From the NCBI GenBank assembly GCA_017642695.1, contig JAEPQD010000001.1:2303701-2367700 (forward strand): DNA of 64,000 nucleotides. The letters are read 5' to 3'. Source of the stretch: Parvibaculum sp. GTDB lineage: Bacteria; Pseudomonadota; Alphaproteobacteria; Parvibaculales; Parvibaculaceae. Below, one piece after another: positions 18,206 to 27,977 of the stretch (positions are counted from its first letter, which is position 1; each line of letters opens with the position of its first letter). The translations under genes and the position numbers were made by a program. The notes beneath the pieces are model-generated. The model worked only from the letters and a program-made list of their open reading frames with translations. It was not told where the DNA came from and ran no database searches.

Positions 18206-19213
18206 TTACTTCAGCGGCGCGAGAAGGCGCATCAGATCAACTTCCGTTTCCGACGACCGGCGTCCGATGGTCGCGCGCTCGACCGAGCGGTCGCCCTGCA
18301 GGAAGGCCGAGGCCATTCCCATGCACATGACGCCCCATTTGAGCGTACCGAGCACTTCCCAGAACTTTATGCGTGCCGGATCGACCTTGCAGCCGCCTGC
18401 CGCCTCGTAGCCCGCGAAAAGATCTTCTCTTGTGCCGAACCCACCGACCGGCATGTCTATGTTGCCGAAGCGCCAGGGATTGATGCATATCCAGGAAAGA
18501 TCGGCCATCGGGTCGCCGACATGGGCGATCTCCCAGTCGAGCACCGCACGCACGCCGTCTGGTCCAATCATCAGGTTGCCGTTCCGGAAGTCGCCGTGGA
18601 CGAGTGTGAGTTCGGTCGTGTCGGGCGGCGCGTTATCCCGAAGCCAGCGGAACGCAAGCTCGAATACCGGATGAGGATAGTCGAGTTGTCGGTAGGTCTG
18701 GAGATACTGCTCGACCTCGCCGCTGCCGGTCGAGACACGAAGCGGCGGCAGGGTCGACTTGTCGACGGTGTGCAGCTTCGCGAGGATTTCCCCGCATTGC
18801 CGCGCGAGCTTCGGGCGGGCCTCGGCGAACTCGTCGTCGCGCAGGATTTTCCGGGCAAGCGTTTCTCCCGGAATGCGGTCCATCACAAAACCCTGGCCGA
18901 TTCCGTCCTCCTCGGTGAGGACGTGGCGCACCGGCGGCACCGGTACGCCGACGGTCTCGGCAAGCTGGATAAGCTTCGCTTCCGTTTCCAGTGCGACGGC
19001 CGTTCCCGACCGCCCGGCATCGCGAACGCCGCCGGGCGCGCGCCGCAGGATGAGCGGCACGGTGCCGTCACTGGTCGTTGCGTCGAAAGACCATATCTCC
19101 TGGCTCGCTCCGCCGGAAAGCCGCTTCAGCGCAGCGATGCCCGTCGCGCCGTCGATATGTTTGCGTGCCACCTCGGCGAGCGGTGCCGCGATCGGATTTG
19201 CCTCCGCACCCAT
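18206..19213 (-). CDS. APH-type phosphotransferase (ACAD10-like kinase)
   Basis: The 335-residue protein has the aminoglycoside-phosphotransferase/choline-kinase fold. The catalytic loop is LVHGDFRNGNLM near residue 208 and the metal-binding motif is LDWEIAHVGDP near residue 227, with a Lys/Arg-rich N-lobe. In catabolic operons such kinases are thought to phosphorylate hydroxyacyl-CoA-type intermediates, as in ACAD10 chemistry, rather than antibiotics. Its ATG follows the stop of the upstream CrtC-like gene by one base. The next gene starts 12 bases downstream. Confidence 0.8.
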   Translation of the reverse strand: MGAEANPIAAPLAEVARKHIDGATGIAALKRLSGGASQEIWSFDATTSDGTVPLILRRAPGGVRDAGRSGTAVALETEAKLIQLAETVGVPVPPVRHVLTEEDGIGQGFVMDRIPGETLARKILRDDEFAEARPKLARQCGEILAKLHTVDKSTLPPLRVSTGSGEVEQYLQTYRQLDYPHPVFELAFRWLRDNAPPDTTELTLVHGDFRNGNLMIGPDGVRAVLDWEIAHVGDPMADLSWICINPWRFGNIDMPVGGFGTREDLFAGYEAAGGCKVDPARIKFWEVLGTLKWGVMCMGMASAFLQGDRSVERATIGRRSSETEVDLMRLLAPLK

Positions 19214-19214
19214 C

Positions 19215-20249
19215 TCAATGCCCCGCGCCGACCGGCCTGCCGTCGACGATCTGGTCGAGATATTCTGAAAGTCCGTATCCCGTCATGCCGTTGCAGCGAT
19301 ACTCGGTCATGCCTTCGGTGATGCGCGTGTTGAGTTCTTCACCATCTGCATCCTTGCGCCGGTTGCGGAGCGGGATCAACGACATCACCCGGCCTTCGAC
19401 GTCGTAGGTCTCGCCGGATTCCGTTTCGACATGCGCGCGCAGCGCGGTCTGGTACCAGTTTTCGTCCCAGTCGCTGTCGATCCGGCAGCTCTTGATGAGG
19501 TCATATTCGCCATCCTTCAGCACCATACCGCCTTGGCGCTGCTGCCCTTCCGCATTCGTCACGATGGAAATCATCATGCCGAAGTCGCGGCCGAAGTTCA
19601 TCGGCAGCCAGCGGTACCAGTGGATCGCCTGCCAGTAGCGGGGCCCCCAGCTCTTGTCGCGAAGGCCGAAACCGTCGACCTCGAATGTCTCGTCGCCGAT
19701 CCTGAAACTGCCTTTCGCGGCCATATGCTGCTCGTAGTGTGCCTTTGCGAAAGACTTCTCGGGATCGATGTCGAGCGCCGAGCCATCTTCCTTCACCGTC
19801 TCACCGCCGAACATCGGCGACACGCCCTCGTAGTCGAGTTCGACCTCGCAGGGCACGACCGGGTTTTCCTTGAAGGCGCGCGCGGGGTCCGCCATGTCGA
19901 AGGGCTTGGCGAGCACCACGACCTTGCCGGAATAGGTGAGCCGGAGCCGCTTGAAGGGTTCGATTACCTCGATCTTCATGCCGCCCGCGTTCATCTCGTC
20001 ATTGTTCTCGATCTTGGGCCTGCCATACATGAAGGCGACGCGCCCATCGGGCAGGTAGAGGCAGACCGACATTTCCGCCTGGCCCTCGTTCGGCCGGTTG
20101 CCCAGTCGGAACCAGCCGCCGGTCTTGCGCTTCGGGTCGAACATGTTGAAATACATGCTCTCGTTATAGTTTGACGCCTTGTCAGGCGTGTGGGTGTATT
20201 CGTCTTCCGGCAGCAGCCGGACCTTGAAGCCGGACGGAGCGCTCGCCAT
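19215..20249 (-). CDS. CrtC/AttH-like lipocalin-fold protein
   Basis: The 344-residue protein lacks a signal peptide. Its pattern (FRLGNRPNEGQAEMSVCLYLPDGRVAF, then DGFGLRDKSWGPRYW near residue 195) matches the hydroxyneurosporene-synthase-like AttH/CrtC fold family. Members occur beside CoA-ligases and kinases in lipid and steroid catabolic clusters, and a hydratase or lipid-binding role is assumed. It is the first gene of the five-gene minus-strand operon, and the 187 bases upstream hold no other gene. Carotenoid synthesis is unlikely, since no other carotenoid genes are present. Confidence 0.7.
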   Translation of the reverse strand: MASAPSGFKVRLLPEDEYTHTPDKASNYNESMYFNMFDPKRKTGGWFRLGNRPNEGQAEMSVCLYLPDGRVAFMYGRPKIENNDEMNAGGMKIEVIEPFKRLRLTYSGKVVVLAKPFDMADPARAFKENPVVPCEVELDYEGVSPMFGGETVKEDGSALDIDPEKSFAKAHYEQHMAAKGSFRIGDETFEVDGFGLRDKSWGPRYWQAIHWYRWLPMNFGRDFGMMISIVTNAEGQQRQGGMVLKDGEYDLIKSCRIDSDWDENWYQTALRAHVETESGETYDVEGRVMSLIPLRNRRKDADGEELNTRITEGMTEYRCNGMTGYGLSEYLDQIVDGRPVGAGH

Positions 20250-20436
20250 GTCGTTTCTCCCGGATACTGGGGTTTTCTAAGGCCCCTTATTTGAATGTCT
20301 GATGCCCCATGATGAAGCTGCCGAGCCTGACAGGGAAGCCCTGCAATGCTATGAAGGATGAGGCATGCCTGAAGGCGAGCATGCCCCGGCGTCAATGGGA
20401 CGCCCGGTTGACGAGGCAAAGCTCGCGGCAGGCTGA

Positions 20437-21180
20437 ATGAGCAATCCAGACGGCGAAAATCCCCAGCAGGGAACCCCCGAGCCCCATTTGATTCTGCCGG
20501 CCAAACCCTCCGGATTCATGACCCGGGTTCGGAACTATTTCCTTACGGGGCTTGTCGTTGCGGCGCCCATTGGTCTCACCATCTGGATCACGCGGTGGTT
20601 CATCGACCTCGTAGATACCTGGTTTACGCCGCTCATTCCGGAGCGCTACCAGCCGGACGTGTATCTGCCGTTCGACATTCCTGGCCTCGGCCTCATCATC
20701 GCCTTCGTCCTGCTCACGCTGCTCGGTGCGCTGACCGCTAACTTCTTCGGCCGGACAGTGCTGAATTTCGGCGAAAGACTCGTCGCGCGGATGCCGGTGG
20801 TGCGCAGCATCTATGGTGCGCTGAAACAGATTTTCGAGACGGTCATCTCCCAGTCTAACGCCTCCTTTCGGGAGGTCGGCCTCATCGAATATCCGCGCAA
20901 GGGTATCTATTGCATTGTCTTCATCACAACGCAGACCAAAGGTGAACTGGTGGACAAGACTGGCCACGAACTCGTGAGTGTCTTCCTGCCGACGACCCCG
21001 AATCCGACATCCGGCTTTCTGCTCTTCGTACCAAAAGCAGATGTGAAGGTCCTCGATATGACAATCGAAGAAGGCGCGAAGCTCATCATTTCGGCGGGGC
21101 TTGTCGAGCCGCCTCGCAAGACGCTGGAAGAAATCCCCGAAGCCGTTCCGCCTGGTAATCCTCCAAGCGGATCATCCTGA
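20437..21180 (+). CDS. DUF502 family membrane protein
   Basis: The 247-residue protein has two hydrophobic membrane segments, near residues 30-55 and 84-106. The DUF502 hallmarks NFFGRTVLNFGERLVARMPVVRSIYGALKQIFETV and FVPTTPNPTSGFLLFVP-like FLPTTPNPTSGF follow. The function is unknown, although the family is widespread and often conserved near recG in alphaproteobacteria. Its stop overlaps the convergent recG stop by nine bases. Confidence 0.85.
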   Translation: MSNPDGENPQQGTPEPHLILPAKPSGFMTRVRNYFLTGLVVAAPIGLTIWITRWFIDLVDTWFTPLIPERYQPDVYLPFDIPGLGLIIAFVLLTLLGALTANFFGRTVLNFGERLVARMPVVRSIYGALKQIFETVISQSNASFREVGLIEYPRKGIYCIVFITTQTKGELVDKTGHELVSVFLPTTPNPTSGFLLFVPKADVKVLDMTIEEGAKLIISAGLVEPPRKTLEEIPEAVPPGNPPSGSS

Positions 21181-23256
21181 GCGAAGATATCTGATCGCCT
21201 CATCGCGTTCGAAGAGATAGAGCAAAACGCGTAAGGCCTTTCCTCTTTCGCTTTCCAGTTCCGGATCGCGTTCGAGGATCATTCGTGCATCGTCATAAGC
21301 GGCGGCAAGAAGGTCTTTCTGCGTTTCAATATCCGCAATGCGAAATGCAGGCAGCCCGCTTTGTCTCGTCCCGAGCAACTCACCAGCGCCGCGCAAACGG
21401 AGGTCTTCCTCCGCAATTCGGAAGCCATCTTCCGTCTCACGCATGATCTTGATCCTTGCCTCCGCCGTCTCTCCGAGCGGCGTCTGGTAGAGCAGGAGGC
21501 AACTCGACTTCCCGCTGCCCCGGCCCACGCGGCCACGTAGCTGGTGAAGCTGCGCTAGACCGAAGCGCTCTGCATGTTCGATGACCATGATCGTCGCGGA
21601 TGGAACGTTGACCCCGACTTCGATCACCGTGGTCGCGACAAGTATCTTGATGTCCCCTACTTCAAATCGTTTCATAACCTCGTCCTTATCGGAGACTTTC
21701 ATGCGGCCGTGAACCAGCCCGACAATTCCCCCGAAAATGGACAGCAAATGCTTGTGACGCTCTTCCGCCGCCGCCGCATCCACATCGTCGGATTCCTCAA
21801 CCAGAGGGCAAACCCAGTAGATCTGGGCACCGCGTGCCAACGCACGCGGTAGGCCTGCGAGGACTTCTTCTAGCCTGTCGAGAGGCAGTGCCCGTGTGTC
21901 GACGGGGAGACGGCCGGGTGGCTTCTCGTCGAGTTTCGAGACGTCCATATCGCCATACGCCGTGAGAGTGAGCGTGCGGGGGATCGGCGTCGCTGTCATG
22001 ACCAGAACATCCGTTCCGATGCCACCTTTCGATGCCAGCATCAGGCGTTGGTGTACGCCGAAACGATGCTGTTCATCGACCACGGCGAGCGCAAGCGCAC
22101 GGAATGCAACCTCTTCCTGAAACAGCGCGTGGGTACCGACGATAATATCGATTTCGCCCGCTGCGGTGGCAGCAAGAGTCTCCTCTCGCTGTTTTCCCTT
22201 GTCGCGGCCTGTGAGCAAGGCGAGACGGACGCCAGCCGTATCGCACAACGGTTTCAGCCCCGCATAATGTTGGCGCGCCAGGATTTCGGTCGGGGCCATC
22301 ATGGCAGCCTGAAACCCGGCTTCAACAGCCGAAAGCATCGCAAGCAGCGCGACCACTGTCTTGCCGCTACCGACATCCCCCTGAAGAAGACGCAGCATCC
22401 GGTGCGTGCTCTTCATGTCCGAATCGATTTCCGCAAGCGCACGTAGCTGTGCGCCTGTAAGCGCGAAGGGCAGGGCGTCTTCGACCTTGCGCCGCAGATG
22501 TCCATCCCCGGAAACGGTTCGGCCCGGCAGACGGCGCATGCGCAAGCGCACGAGCCCGAGAGCAAGCTGGTTTGCGAGCAACTCGTCGTAAGCCAGTCGT
22601 GCACGGGCAGGGGCATCGGGATCCAGATCAGCGGTGGCTTGCGGTTCATGCGCTGACACAAGTGACTGATGCCACCGTACCCATCCCCTGGCCTTCAACC
22701 AGTGAGTATCCTGCCATTCCGGTAATTCCGGCAAATTGAGCAGTGCAGAGCGCACTGCCTTTTGAACGGCCTTTTGCGGCAACCCAGTAGTCAGTGGATA
22801 GAGCGGTTCCAGAAGCGGCATTTGACCGACCTCGGAAACGTCCAGCATGTAATCAGGATGACTCATCTGCGGGGCGCCTTGATAGAATTCGACCCTGCCC
22901 GACAAGATCCGGCGGCTACCCTCCGGCAGCACCTTGTTCAAGTAGTCCGCCCGAGCATTGAAGAAGACGATCTGCATTTCGCCGGTGTCATCCGAGACGT
23001 GAACCCGATATGGCAGGCGTTTTGTCCGCGGTGGCACATGCAAGCCGATGGTCACTTCCATGGTCGCGATCTCTCCGTCACGGACCTCGGCGATTTTCGG
23101 GTGACTGCGGCGGTCGACGAGCCCTGAAGGCAGGTGCCAGAGGAGGTCCACCACTTTGGGCCCAGCCAGCTTCTCCACCAGCTTCTCGAGACGCGGACCA
23201 ATGCCAGGCAACGAGTGCACCGGTGCAAAGAGGGGAAAAAGGGCTTCAGGCCGCAT
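21172..23256 (-). CDS. recG: ATP-dependent DNA helicase RecG
   Basis: This 694-residue protein has the complete RecG architecture: an N-terminal wedge/OB domain, then a superfamily-2 helicase core. Walker A is GDVGSGKTVVA near residue 305, the DEQH box is VVDEQHRFG near residue 400, and the motif V/VI region is QLRGRVGRG. It remodels stalled replication forks and Holliday junctions. The start was placed at the ATG giving MRPEALFPLFAPV, the normal alphaproteobacterial N-terminus, rather than the alternative six codons upstream. It is divergent from sdhE-mfd. Confidence 0.96.
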   Translation of the reverse strand: MRPEALFPLFAPVHSLPGIGPRLEKLVEKLAGPKVVDLLWHLPSGLVDRRSHPKIAEVRDGEIATMEVTIGLHVPPRTKRLPYRVHVSDDTGEMQIVFFNARADYLNKVLPEGSRRILSGRVEFYQGAPQMSHPDYMLDVSEVGQMPLLEPLYPLTTGLPQKAVQKAVRSALLNLPELPEWQDTHWLKARGWVRWHQSLVSAHEPQATADLDPDAPARARLAYDELLANQLALGLVRLRMRRLPGRTVSGDGHLRRKVEDALPFALTGAQLRALAEIDSDMKSTHRMLRLLQGDVGSGKTVVALLAMLSAVEAGFQAAMMAPTEILARQHYAGLKPLCDTAGVRLALLTGRDKGKQREETLAATAAGEIDIIVGTHALFQEEVAFRALALAVVDEQHRFGVHQRLMLASKGGIGTDVLVMTATPIPRTLTLTAYGDMDVSKLDEKPPGRLPVDTRALPLDRLEEVLAGLPRALARGAQIYWVCPLVEESDDVDAAAAEERHKHLLSIFGGIVGLVHGRMKVSDKDEVMKRFEVGDIKILVATTVIEVGVNVPSATIMVIEHAERFGLAQLHQLRGRVGRGSGKSSCLLLYQTPLGETAEARIKIMRETEDGFRIAEEDLRLRGAGELLGTRQSGLPAFRIADIETQKDLLAAAYDDARMILERDPELESERGKALRVLLYLFERDEAIRYLRSG

Positions 23257-23353
23257 GGCCCGTACTCCTGGCAAGGGCGGGAATCATGCGGTCATTCTAA
23301 TGACATGTCGCCGCTCACGGTCTATATCCCGCCCTATGGCACGGGAGAAGAAC

Positions 23354-23647
23354 ATGGACGGCGATGGTGACCCGGAGCGCGATATTCGCGTTCGGAAACT
23401 CAAATTCCGGTCATGGCACCGGGGAATGAAGGAAATGGACCTGATCCTCGGTCATTTTGCCGATAGTTCCTTGGAATCTTTGAGTGATTCCGAACTCGAT
23501 ACCTATGAGGAACTCATCGGTGTCGAGGATACCGCGCTTTACAACTGGCTCACCGGACGCGAGAACGTGCCCCCCGAGCACAACACGACGATTTTCTCGC
23601 GGATCCGGACGTTCAACCACATGAAGGGACCGCTCTGGCATCAATAA
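23354..23647 (+). CDS. sdhE: FAD assembly factor SdhE
   Basis: This small protein (97 residues) of the SdhE/YgfY family has the RGxxE motif (HRGMKEMDLIL near residue 24) that contacts flavoprotein subunits. It promotes covalent FAD attachment to succinate dehydrogenase. The ATG at 23354 follows a GGGAGAAG ribosome site. An ATG 18 bases upstream is possible but lacks a good site. It sits between recG (divergent) and mfd, which begins 18 bases later. Confidence 0.9.
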   Translation: MDGDGDPERDIRVRKLKFRSWHRGMKEMDLILGHFADSSLESLSDSELDTYEELIGVEDTALYNWLTGRENVPPEHNTTIFSRIRTFNHMKGPLWHQ

Positions 23648-23665
23648 GCCGGAGCCGCCATATCC

Positions 23666-26600
23666 TTGAAGAGTTTTTCGGAAGTTGTTTCGGCACCGGG
23701 CCGCCTGACGCTGGGCGAGACGCCAGAGGGCTTCGACGCCCTGGTCCTTGCGGATATGGCGCGCGGTATGAGCGCCGAGGGGTCGACGGCTGTTCATGTG
23801 GCGCGCGACGATGCGCGCATGGCTTCACTTGTTGAAGCTCTTGCCTTCTTTGCGCCGGATGTCGAGGTCGTGGTTTTCCCCGCCTGGGACTGTCTTCCCT
23901 ATGACCGCGTTTCGCCTAACACGGATATCAGCGCGCGGCGCATGGCGGCCCTGTCGCGCCTCGCTACGCTCGGACAAGAGGGCCCGGGCAAGCCCTTTCT
24001 CCTGCTTACGACGGTCAATGCGGTGCTGCAGCGCGTGCCGCCGCGCGAGACGGTGGGCGCATCCGCTTGGTCCGCGCGTGTTGGCAACAGGATCGATCTC
24101 GATAGGCTGACCGCCTATCTCGCATCGAACGGTTACAACAGGACGGGCACGGTCCGCGAGCCGGGCGAGTTCGCTGTGCGCGGTGGTATCGTCGATATTT
24201 ACCCCTCGGGTTTCGAGTTGCCGGTACGTCTCGACATGTTCGGCGACACGCTTGATGCCATCCGCAGTTTCGATGCGGTGACGCAGCGCACGGTCGGCCA
24301 GTTGAAGGGCCTCGATCTCGTGCCGGCGAGCGAAATCCATCTTGACGCGGAGGCGATCCGCCGTTTCCGGGCAGGTTATGTATCGGCGCTCGGCGCGGTC
24401 ACGGGCGACGACCCACTCTACGAAGCCGTCAGCGAAGGCCGGAAGCATGCCGGCATGGAGCACTGGCTACCGCTCTTCCACGAGCGCATGGAAACGGTGT
24501 TCGACTACGCACCGGGCGCGCTCGTCTCGCTCGACCCGCAGGCGGAAGAGGCGCGCGACGCACGTCTCGGGCTCATCGGCGACTACTACGAAGCCCGTGC
24601 AGACGCGCGGAAGCAGGCGCATGATGCGAAGCTTGCGGCGGACGCGCCGAGCTACAAGCCGCTGAAGCCCAACGCGCTCTACCTGACGGCCGAGGAATGG
24701 AACGAGAGACTTGCCGCGCGACGAGTACGGGATCTTTCGCCCTTCAGCGTTCCCGAAGGCGCAGGAAAAAATCTCGGCGGCAGGCAGGGACGCAACTTTG
24801 CGCCGGAGCGGGCGCAGGACGGCGTCAACATCTTCGAGGTGCTGGGTGGGCACATCGCAGGGCTTCGCCGCGCGGGCAAACGTATCGCCATTGCGAGCTG
24901 GAGCGAGGGCGCGCGCGACCGGCTTCAGCATGTGCTTGGCGATCATGGTATCGGAAATGTTCTCATTGCCGACAATTGGGCAGAAGTTAACAGCGTTAAC
25001 AAAAATGCAGTTTCGCTGATTGTTCTCGGTCTGGAGGCGGGTTTCGAAACGGACGAGCTTGCCGTCATCGGCGAGCAGGATGTTCTGGGCGACCGCCTGA
25101 TCCGACAGCGGCGGAAGAAGCGTGCAGAAAACTTCCTTACTGAAGCGTCCAGCCTCACGCCGGGCGATCTCGTCGTCCATGTCGATCATGGCATCGGTCG
25201 TTTCGAGCGCCTCCAGACAGTCGATGTCATGGGCGCGCCGCACGACTGTTTGCTTCTGATCTATCAGGGAGGAGACAAGCTCTACCTGCCCGTCGAGAAC
25301 ATCGAGCTCCTGTCGCGATACGGCGCTGACGATAGCGACGCGCAGCTCGACAGGCTGGGCGGAACGGGCTGGCAGGCGCGCAAGGCGCGCCTCAAGGAAC
25401 GCATTCGCGAGATGGCAGCGGAGCTCATCCGCATCGCTGCCGCGCGCGAGCTGAAGTCTGCGCCCGCGATGGAGCCTGCGCCTGGCGCCTATGACGAATT
25501 CTGCGCACGCTTCCCCTTCACCGAGACCGAAGATCAGGAACAGGCAATCGAGTCCGTGCTCGAGGATCTGGCGCGTGGCCGCCCGATGGATCGTCTCGTC
25601 TGCGGCGATGTCGGCTTCGGCAAGACGGAGGTCGCGCTCCGTACGGCATTCGTCGCCGCCATGGCGGGCTATCAGGTCGCCGTTGTGGTGCCGACAACGC
25701 TCCTTGCGCGCCAGCATTACCGCACTTTCGCCGAACGCTTTCAGGGCCTGCCGGTTAAGCTCCGCCAGATGTCGCGTCTCGTCGGCACGAAAGACATGGC
25801 GGAAGCGCGAGAAGGGCTCGCCAGCGGCGATGTCGACATCGTCATCGGCACGCATGCGCTTCTCGGCAAGCAGGTGAAGTTCCGCAATCTCGGCCTCGTC
25901 ATCGTCGACGAGGAGCAGCATTTCGGCGTCGCGCACAAAGAACAGTTGAAGAAGCTCCGTGCCGAGGTCCATGTGTTGACGCTCACCGCGACTCCGATCC
26001 CGCGCACCCTGCAGCTGGCGCTCTCCGGCGTGCGCGAACTCTCGCTTATCGCGACGCCGCCGGTCGACCGCCTTGCGGTCCGAACCTATGTCTCGCCCTT
26101 CGATCCCGTCGTGGTTCGTGAGGCGCTGCTGCGCGAGCATTACCGCGGTGGTCAGAGCTTCTATGTCGTGCCGCGCATCGCCGACCTCGCGGAAGCGGAA
26201 GAGTTTCTCCGTCAGTATGTACCTGAGGTGAAGTTTATCTCGGCTCATGGCCAGATGGCGCCGGGCGAGATCGAGGACAAGATGACCGCCTTCTATGACG
26301 GGAAGTACGACATTCTGGTCTCGACCACGATCGTTGAATCCGGTCTTGATATTCCAACGGCGAATACGCTCGTCGTTCACCGCGCGGACATGTTCGGCCT
26401 CTCGCAGCTCTACCAGTTGCGCGGACGGGTGGGGCGTTCCAAGTCCCGCGCCTATGCTTACCTGACCGTACCTGCGCACCGTACGCTGACGCCTGCAGCC
26501 GAAAAGCGCCTTCGTGTTCTGCAGTCGCTCGACTCTCTCGGCGCCGGTTTCTCGCTCGCGAGCCACGACCTCGATATTCGCGGTGCGGGCAACCTCCTCG

Positions 26601-27169
26601 GCGACGAACAGTCCGGTCATATTCGCGAGGTGGGCTACGAGCTCTATCAGGAGATGCTGGAAGAGGCCGTCGCCTCCATGCGCGGCAGCGGCGAGGAAGA
26701 GGGCCAGTGGTCGCCGCAAATCAATGTCGGCACGCCGGTTCTCATCCCCGACAGCTATGTGCCCGACCTCGATGCACGCATGGCGCTCTATCGCCGTCTC
26801 TCCGACGTCGAGACGCGGGCCGAGACCGACGGTTTCGCTGCGGAGCTCATTGACCGTTTCGGCAAGCTGCCGCAGGAAGTCGAGTTCCTGCTCAAGATCG
26901 TGGAGATCAAGGGGCTTTGTCGCACGGCCAATGTCGAGAAGATCGAGGCGGGCCCGAAGGGTGTCGTTCTTTCCCTGCGCGAGAACACCTTCCCGAACCC
27001 GGCGGCCCTTGTCGAACTGATCAACGACGAGCGCGGCAATGCGAAGCTGCGCCCGGATCACAAGCTCGTCTTTAAGCGCGACTGGGACACGCCGGAGGAG
27101 CGTCTCACCGGCACACACCGCCTGATGTCGACGCTCGCAAAACTCGCTGCTCCCGCGAAGGCGGCGTGA
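23666..27169 (+). CDS. mfd: Transcription-repair coupling factor Mfd
   Basis: The 1167-residue protein has the full Mfd length and order: a UvrB-homology module, the RNA-polymerase-interacting CarD-like domain (SLTPGDLVVHVDHGIGRF near residue 495), a RecG-like translocase with Walker A GDVGFGKTEVA near residue 650 and the DEEQHFG box, and the C-terminal TRCF domain. It removes RNA polymerase stalled at lesions and recruits UvrA. The frame begins at a TTG at 23666 with GGAG ten bases upstream. It is the only start that preserves the family N-terminus. It probably shares a transcript with sdhE. Confidence 0.97.
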   Translation: MKSFSEVVSAPGRLTLGETPEGFDALVLADMARGMSAEGSTAVHVARDDARMASLVEALAFFAPDVEVVVFPAWDCLPYDRVSPNTDISARRMAALSRLATLGQEGPGKPFLLLTTVNAVLQRVPPRETVGASAWSARVGNRIDLDRLTAYLASNGYNRTGTVREPGEFAVRGGIVDIYPSGFELPVRLDMFGDTLDAIRSFDAVTQRTVGQLKGLDLVPASEIHLDAEAIRRFRAGYVSALGAVTGDDPLYEAVSEGRKHAGMEHWLPLFHERMETVFDYAPGALVSLDPQAEEARDARLGLIGDYYEARADARKQAHDAKLAADAPSYKPLKPNALYLTAEEWNERLAARRVRDLSPFSVPEGAGKNLGGRQGRNFAPERAQDGVNIFEVLGGHIAGLRRAGKRIAIASWSEGARDRLQHVLGDHGIGNVLIADNWAEVNSVNKNAVSLIVLGLEAGFETDELAVIGEQDVLGDRLIRQRRKKRAENFLTEASSLTPGDLVVHVDHGIGRFERLQTVDVMGAPHDCLLLIYQGGDKLYLPVENIELLSRYGADDSDAQLDRLGGTGWQARKARLKERIREMAAELIRIAAARELKSAPAMEPAPGAYDEFCARFPFTETEDQEQAIESVLEDLARGRPMDRLVCGDVGFGKTEVALRTAFVAAMAGYQVAVVVPTTLLARQHYRTFAERFQGLPVKLRQMSRLVGTKDMAEAREGLASGDVDIVIGTHALLGKQVKFRNLGLVIVDEEQHFGVAHKEQLKKLRAEVHVLTLTATPIPRTLQLALSGVRELSLIATPPVDRLAVRTYVSPFDPVVVREALLREHYRGGQSFYVVPRIADLAEAEEFLRQYVPEVKFISAHGQMAPGEIEDKMTAFYDGKYDILVSTTIVESGLDIPTANTLVVHRADMFGLSQLYQLRGRVGRSKSRAYAYLTVPAHRTLTPAAEKRLRVLQSLDSLGAGFSLASHDLDIRGAGNLLGDEQSGHIREVGYELYQEMLEEAVASMRGSGEEEGQWSPQINVGTPVLIPDSYVPDLDARMALYRRLSDVETRAETDGFAAELIDRFGKLPQEVEFLLKIVEIKGLCRTANVEKIEAGPKGVVLSLRENTFPNPAALVELINDERGNAKLRPDHKLVFKRDWDTPEERLTGTHRLMSTLAKLAAPAKAA

Positions 27170-27172
27170 TCT

Positions 27173-27820
27173 CTACTGCGCCGCCGCGGCTTCCGCCTCG
27201 CGGGCGAGCAGCTTGTTGAACATCTTCACGAGCGTTTCCGGCTCCTGCGCCCCAACCATGACCCATTGCGAGTTGACGACGAAACTCGGCACGCCCTGGA
27301 TACCCATCTGGCGTGCCAGTTCATCCTCGCGGCGGATCAGCTCCTTGTCGGCGTCCTTCGTGAGAAGGTCGCGCACGATGTCGGTATCCATCTGCGCTTC
27401 TGCCGCGGCGTCGATCAGCACGTCATGCGAGCCGATGTCCTCGCCGTCCTCGAAATAGCGGCGGAAGAGAATGTCGACCATCTCGTTCTGGCAGCCGGCC
27501 GTGCCCGCCCAGCGGATCAGGCGGTGGCTGTCGAGCGTATTGGGTGAGCGTTCGATTCGGTCGAAGCGGAACTCGATACCGACCTGCACGCCGAATTCGC
27601 GGATCGTGTTGCCGACCGTCTTCGCGCGCTCGGTGCCGAACTTCTTCTCCATGTATTCCTTGCGGTCGACTCCCCCTTCGGGGATGGACGCGTCGAGCTG
27701 GAACGGCCGCCAGACGAGCGTGATGCCTTTGCCGCCGTGCATCTCCAGCGCTTGATCGAGGCGTTTCTTGCCGATGTAGCACCAAGGACAGACGGTATCC
27801 GAAACGACGTCGAGCTGCAT
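27173..27820 (-). CDS. DsbA-family oxidoreductase (FrnE-like)
   Basis: The 215-residue thioredoxin-fold protein of the FrnE/2-hydroxychromene isomerase branch begins MQLDVVSDTVCPWCYIGKK, with a CPWC redox motif. The conserved cis-Pro region is MGIQGVPSFVVN near residue 175. No signal peptide is present, so it is cytoplasmic, and roles in thiol-disulfide exchange or glutathione-type isomerisation are suggested by the family. It converges with mfd, three bases separating the stops. Confidence 0.85.
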   Translation of the reverse strand: MQLDVVSDTVCPWCYIGKKRLDQALEMHGGKGITLVWRPFQLDASIPEGGVDRKEYMEKKFGTERAKTVGNTIREFGVQVGIEFRFDRIERSPNTLDSHRLIRWAGTAGCQNEMVDILFRRYFEDGEDIGSHDVLIDAAAEAQMDTDIVRDLLTKDADKELIRREDELARQMGIQGVPSFVVNSQWVMVGAQEPETLVKMFNKLLAREAEAAAAQ

Positions 27821-27977
27821 GGTCAGCCTCCTTCCCGAATATCTATTCAGGGGATTTTGAGGGCCCTTGCGGTGCCGGGCAAGCCGGAGAGGTGCTTGAC
27901 GGGCGGGGTTCGGCTTCTACGATGCCGCTGCCGCGAAAAATTGCACGAAATCAAACGGATAAGGGGACAGATTTTAT

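Noticed and set aside
24467..27118. 883-codon minus-strand frame within mfd
   Set aside because: It is the antisense of a full-length Mfd with all motifs and has no recognisable domain.
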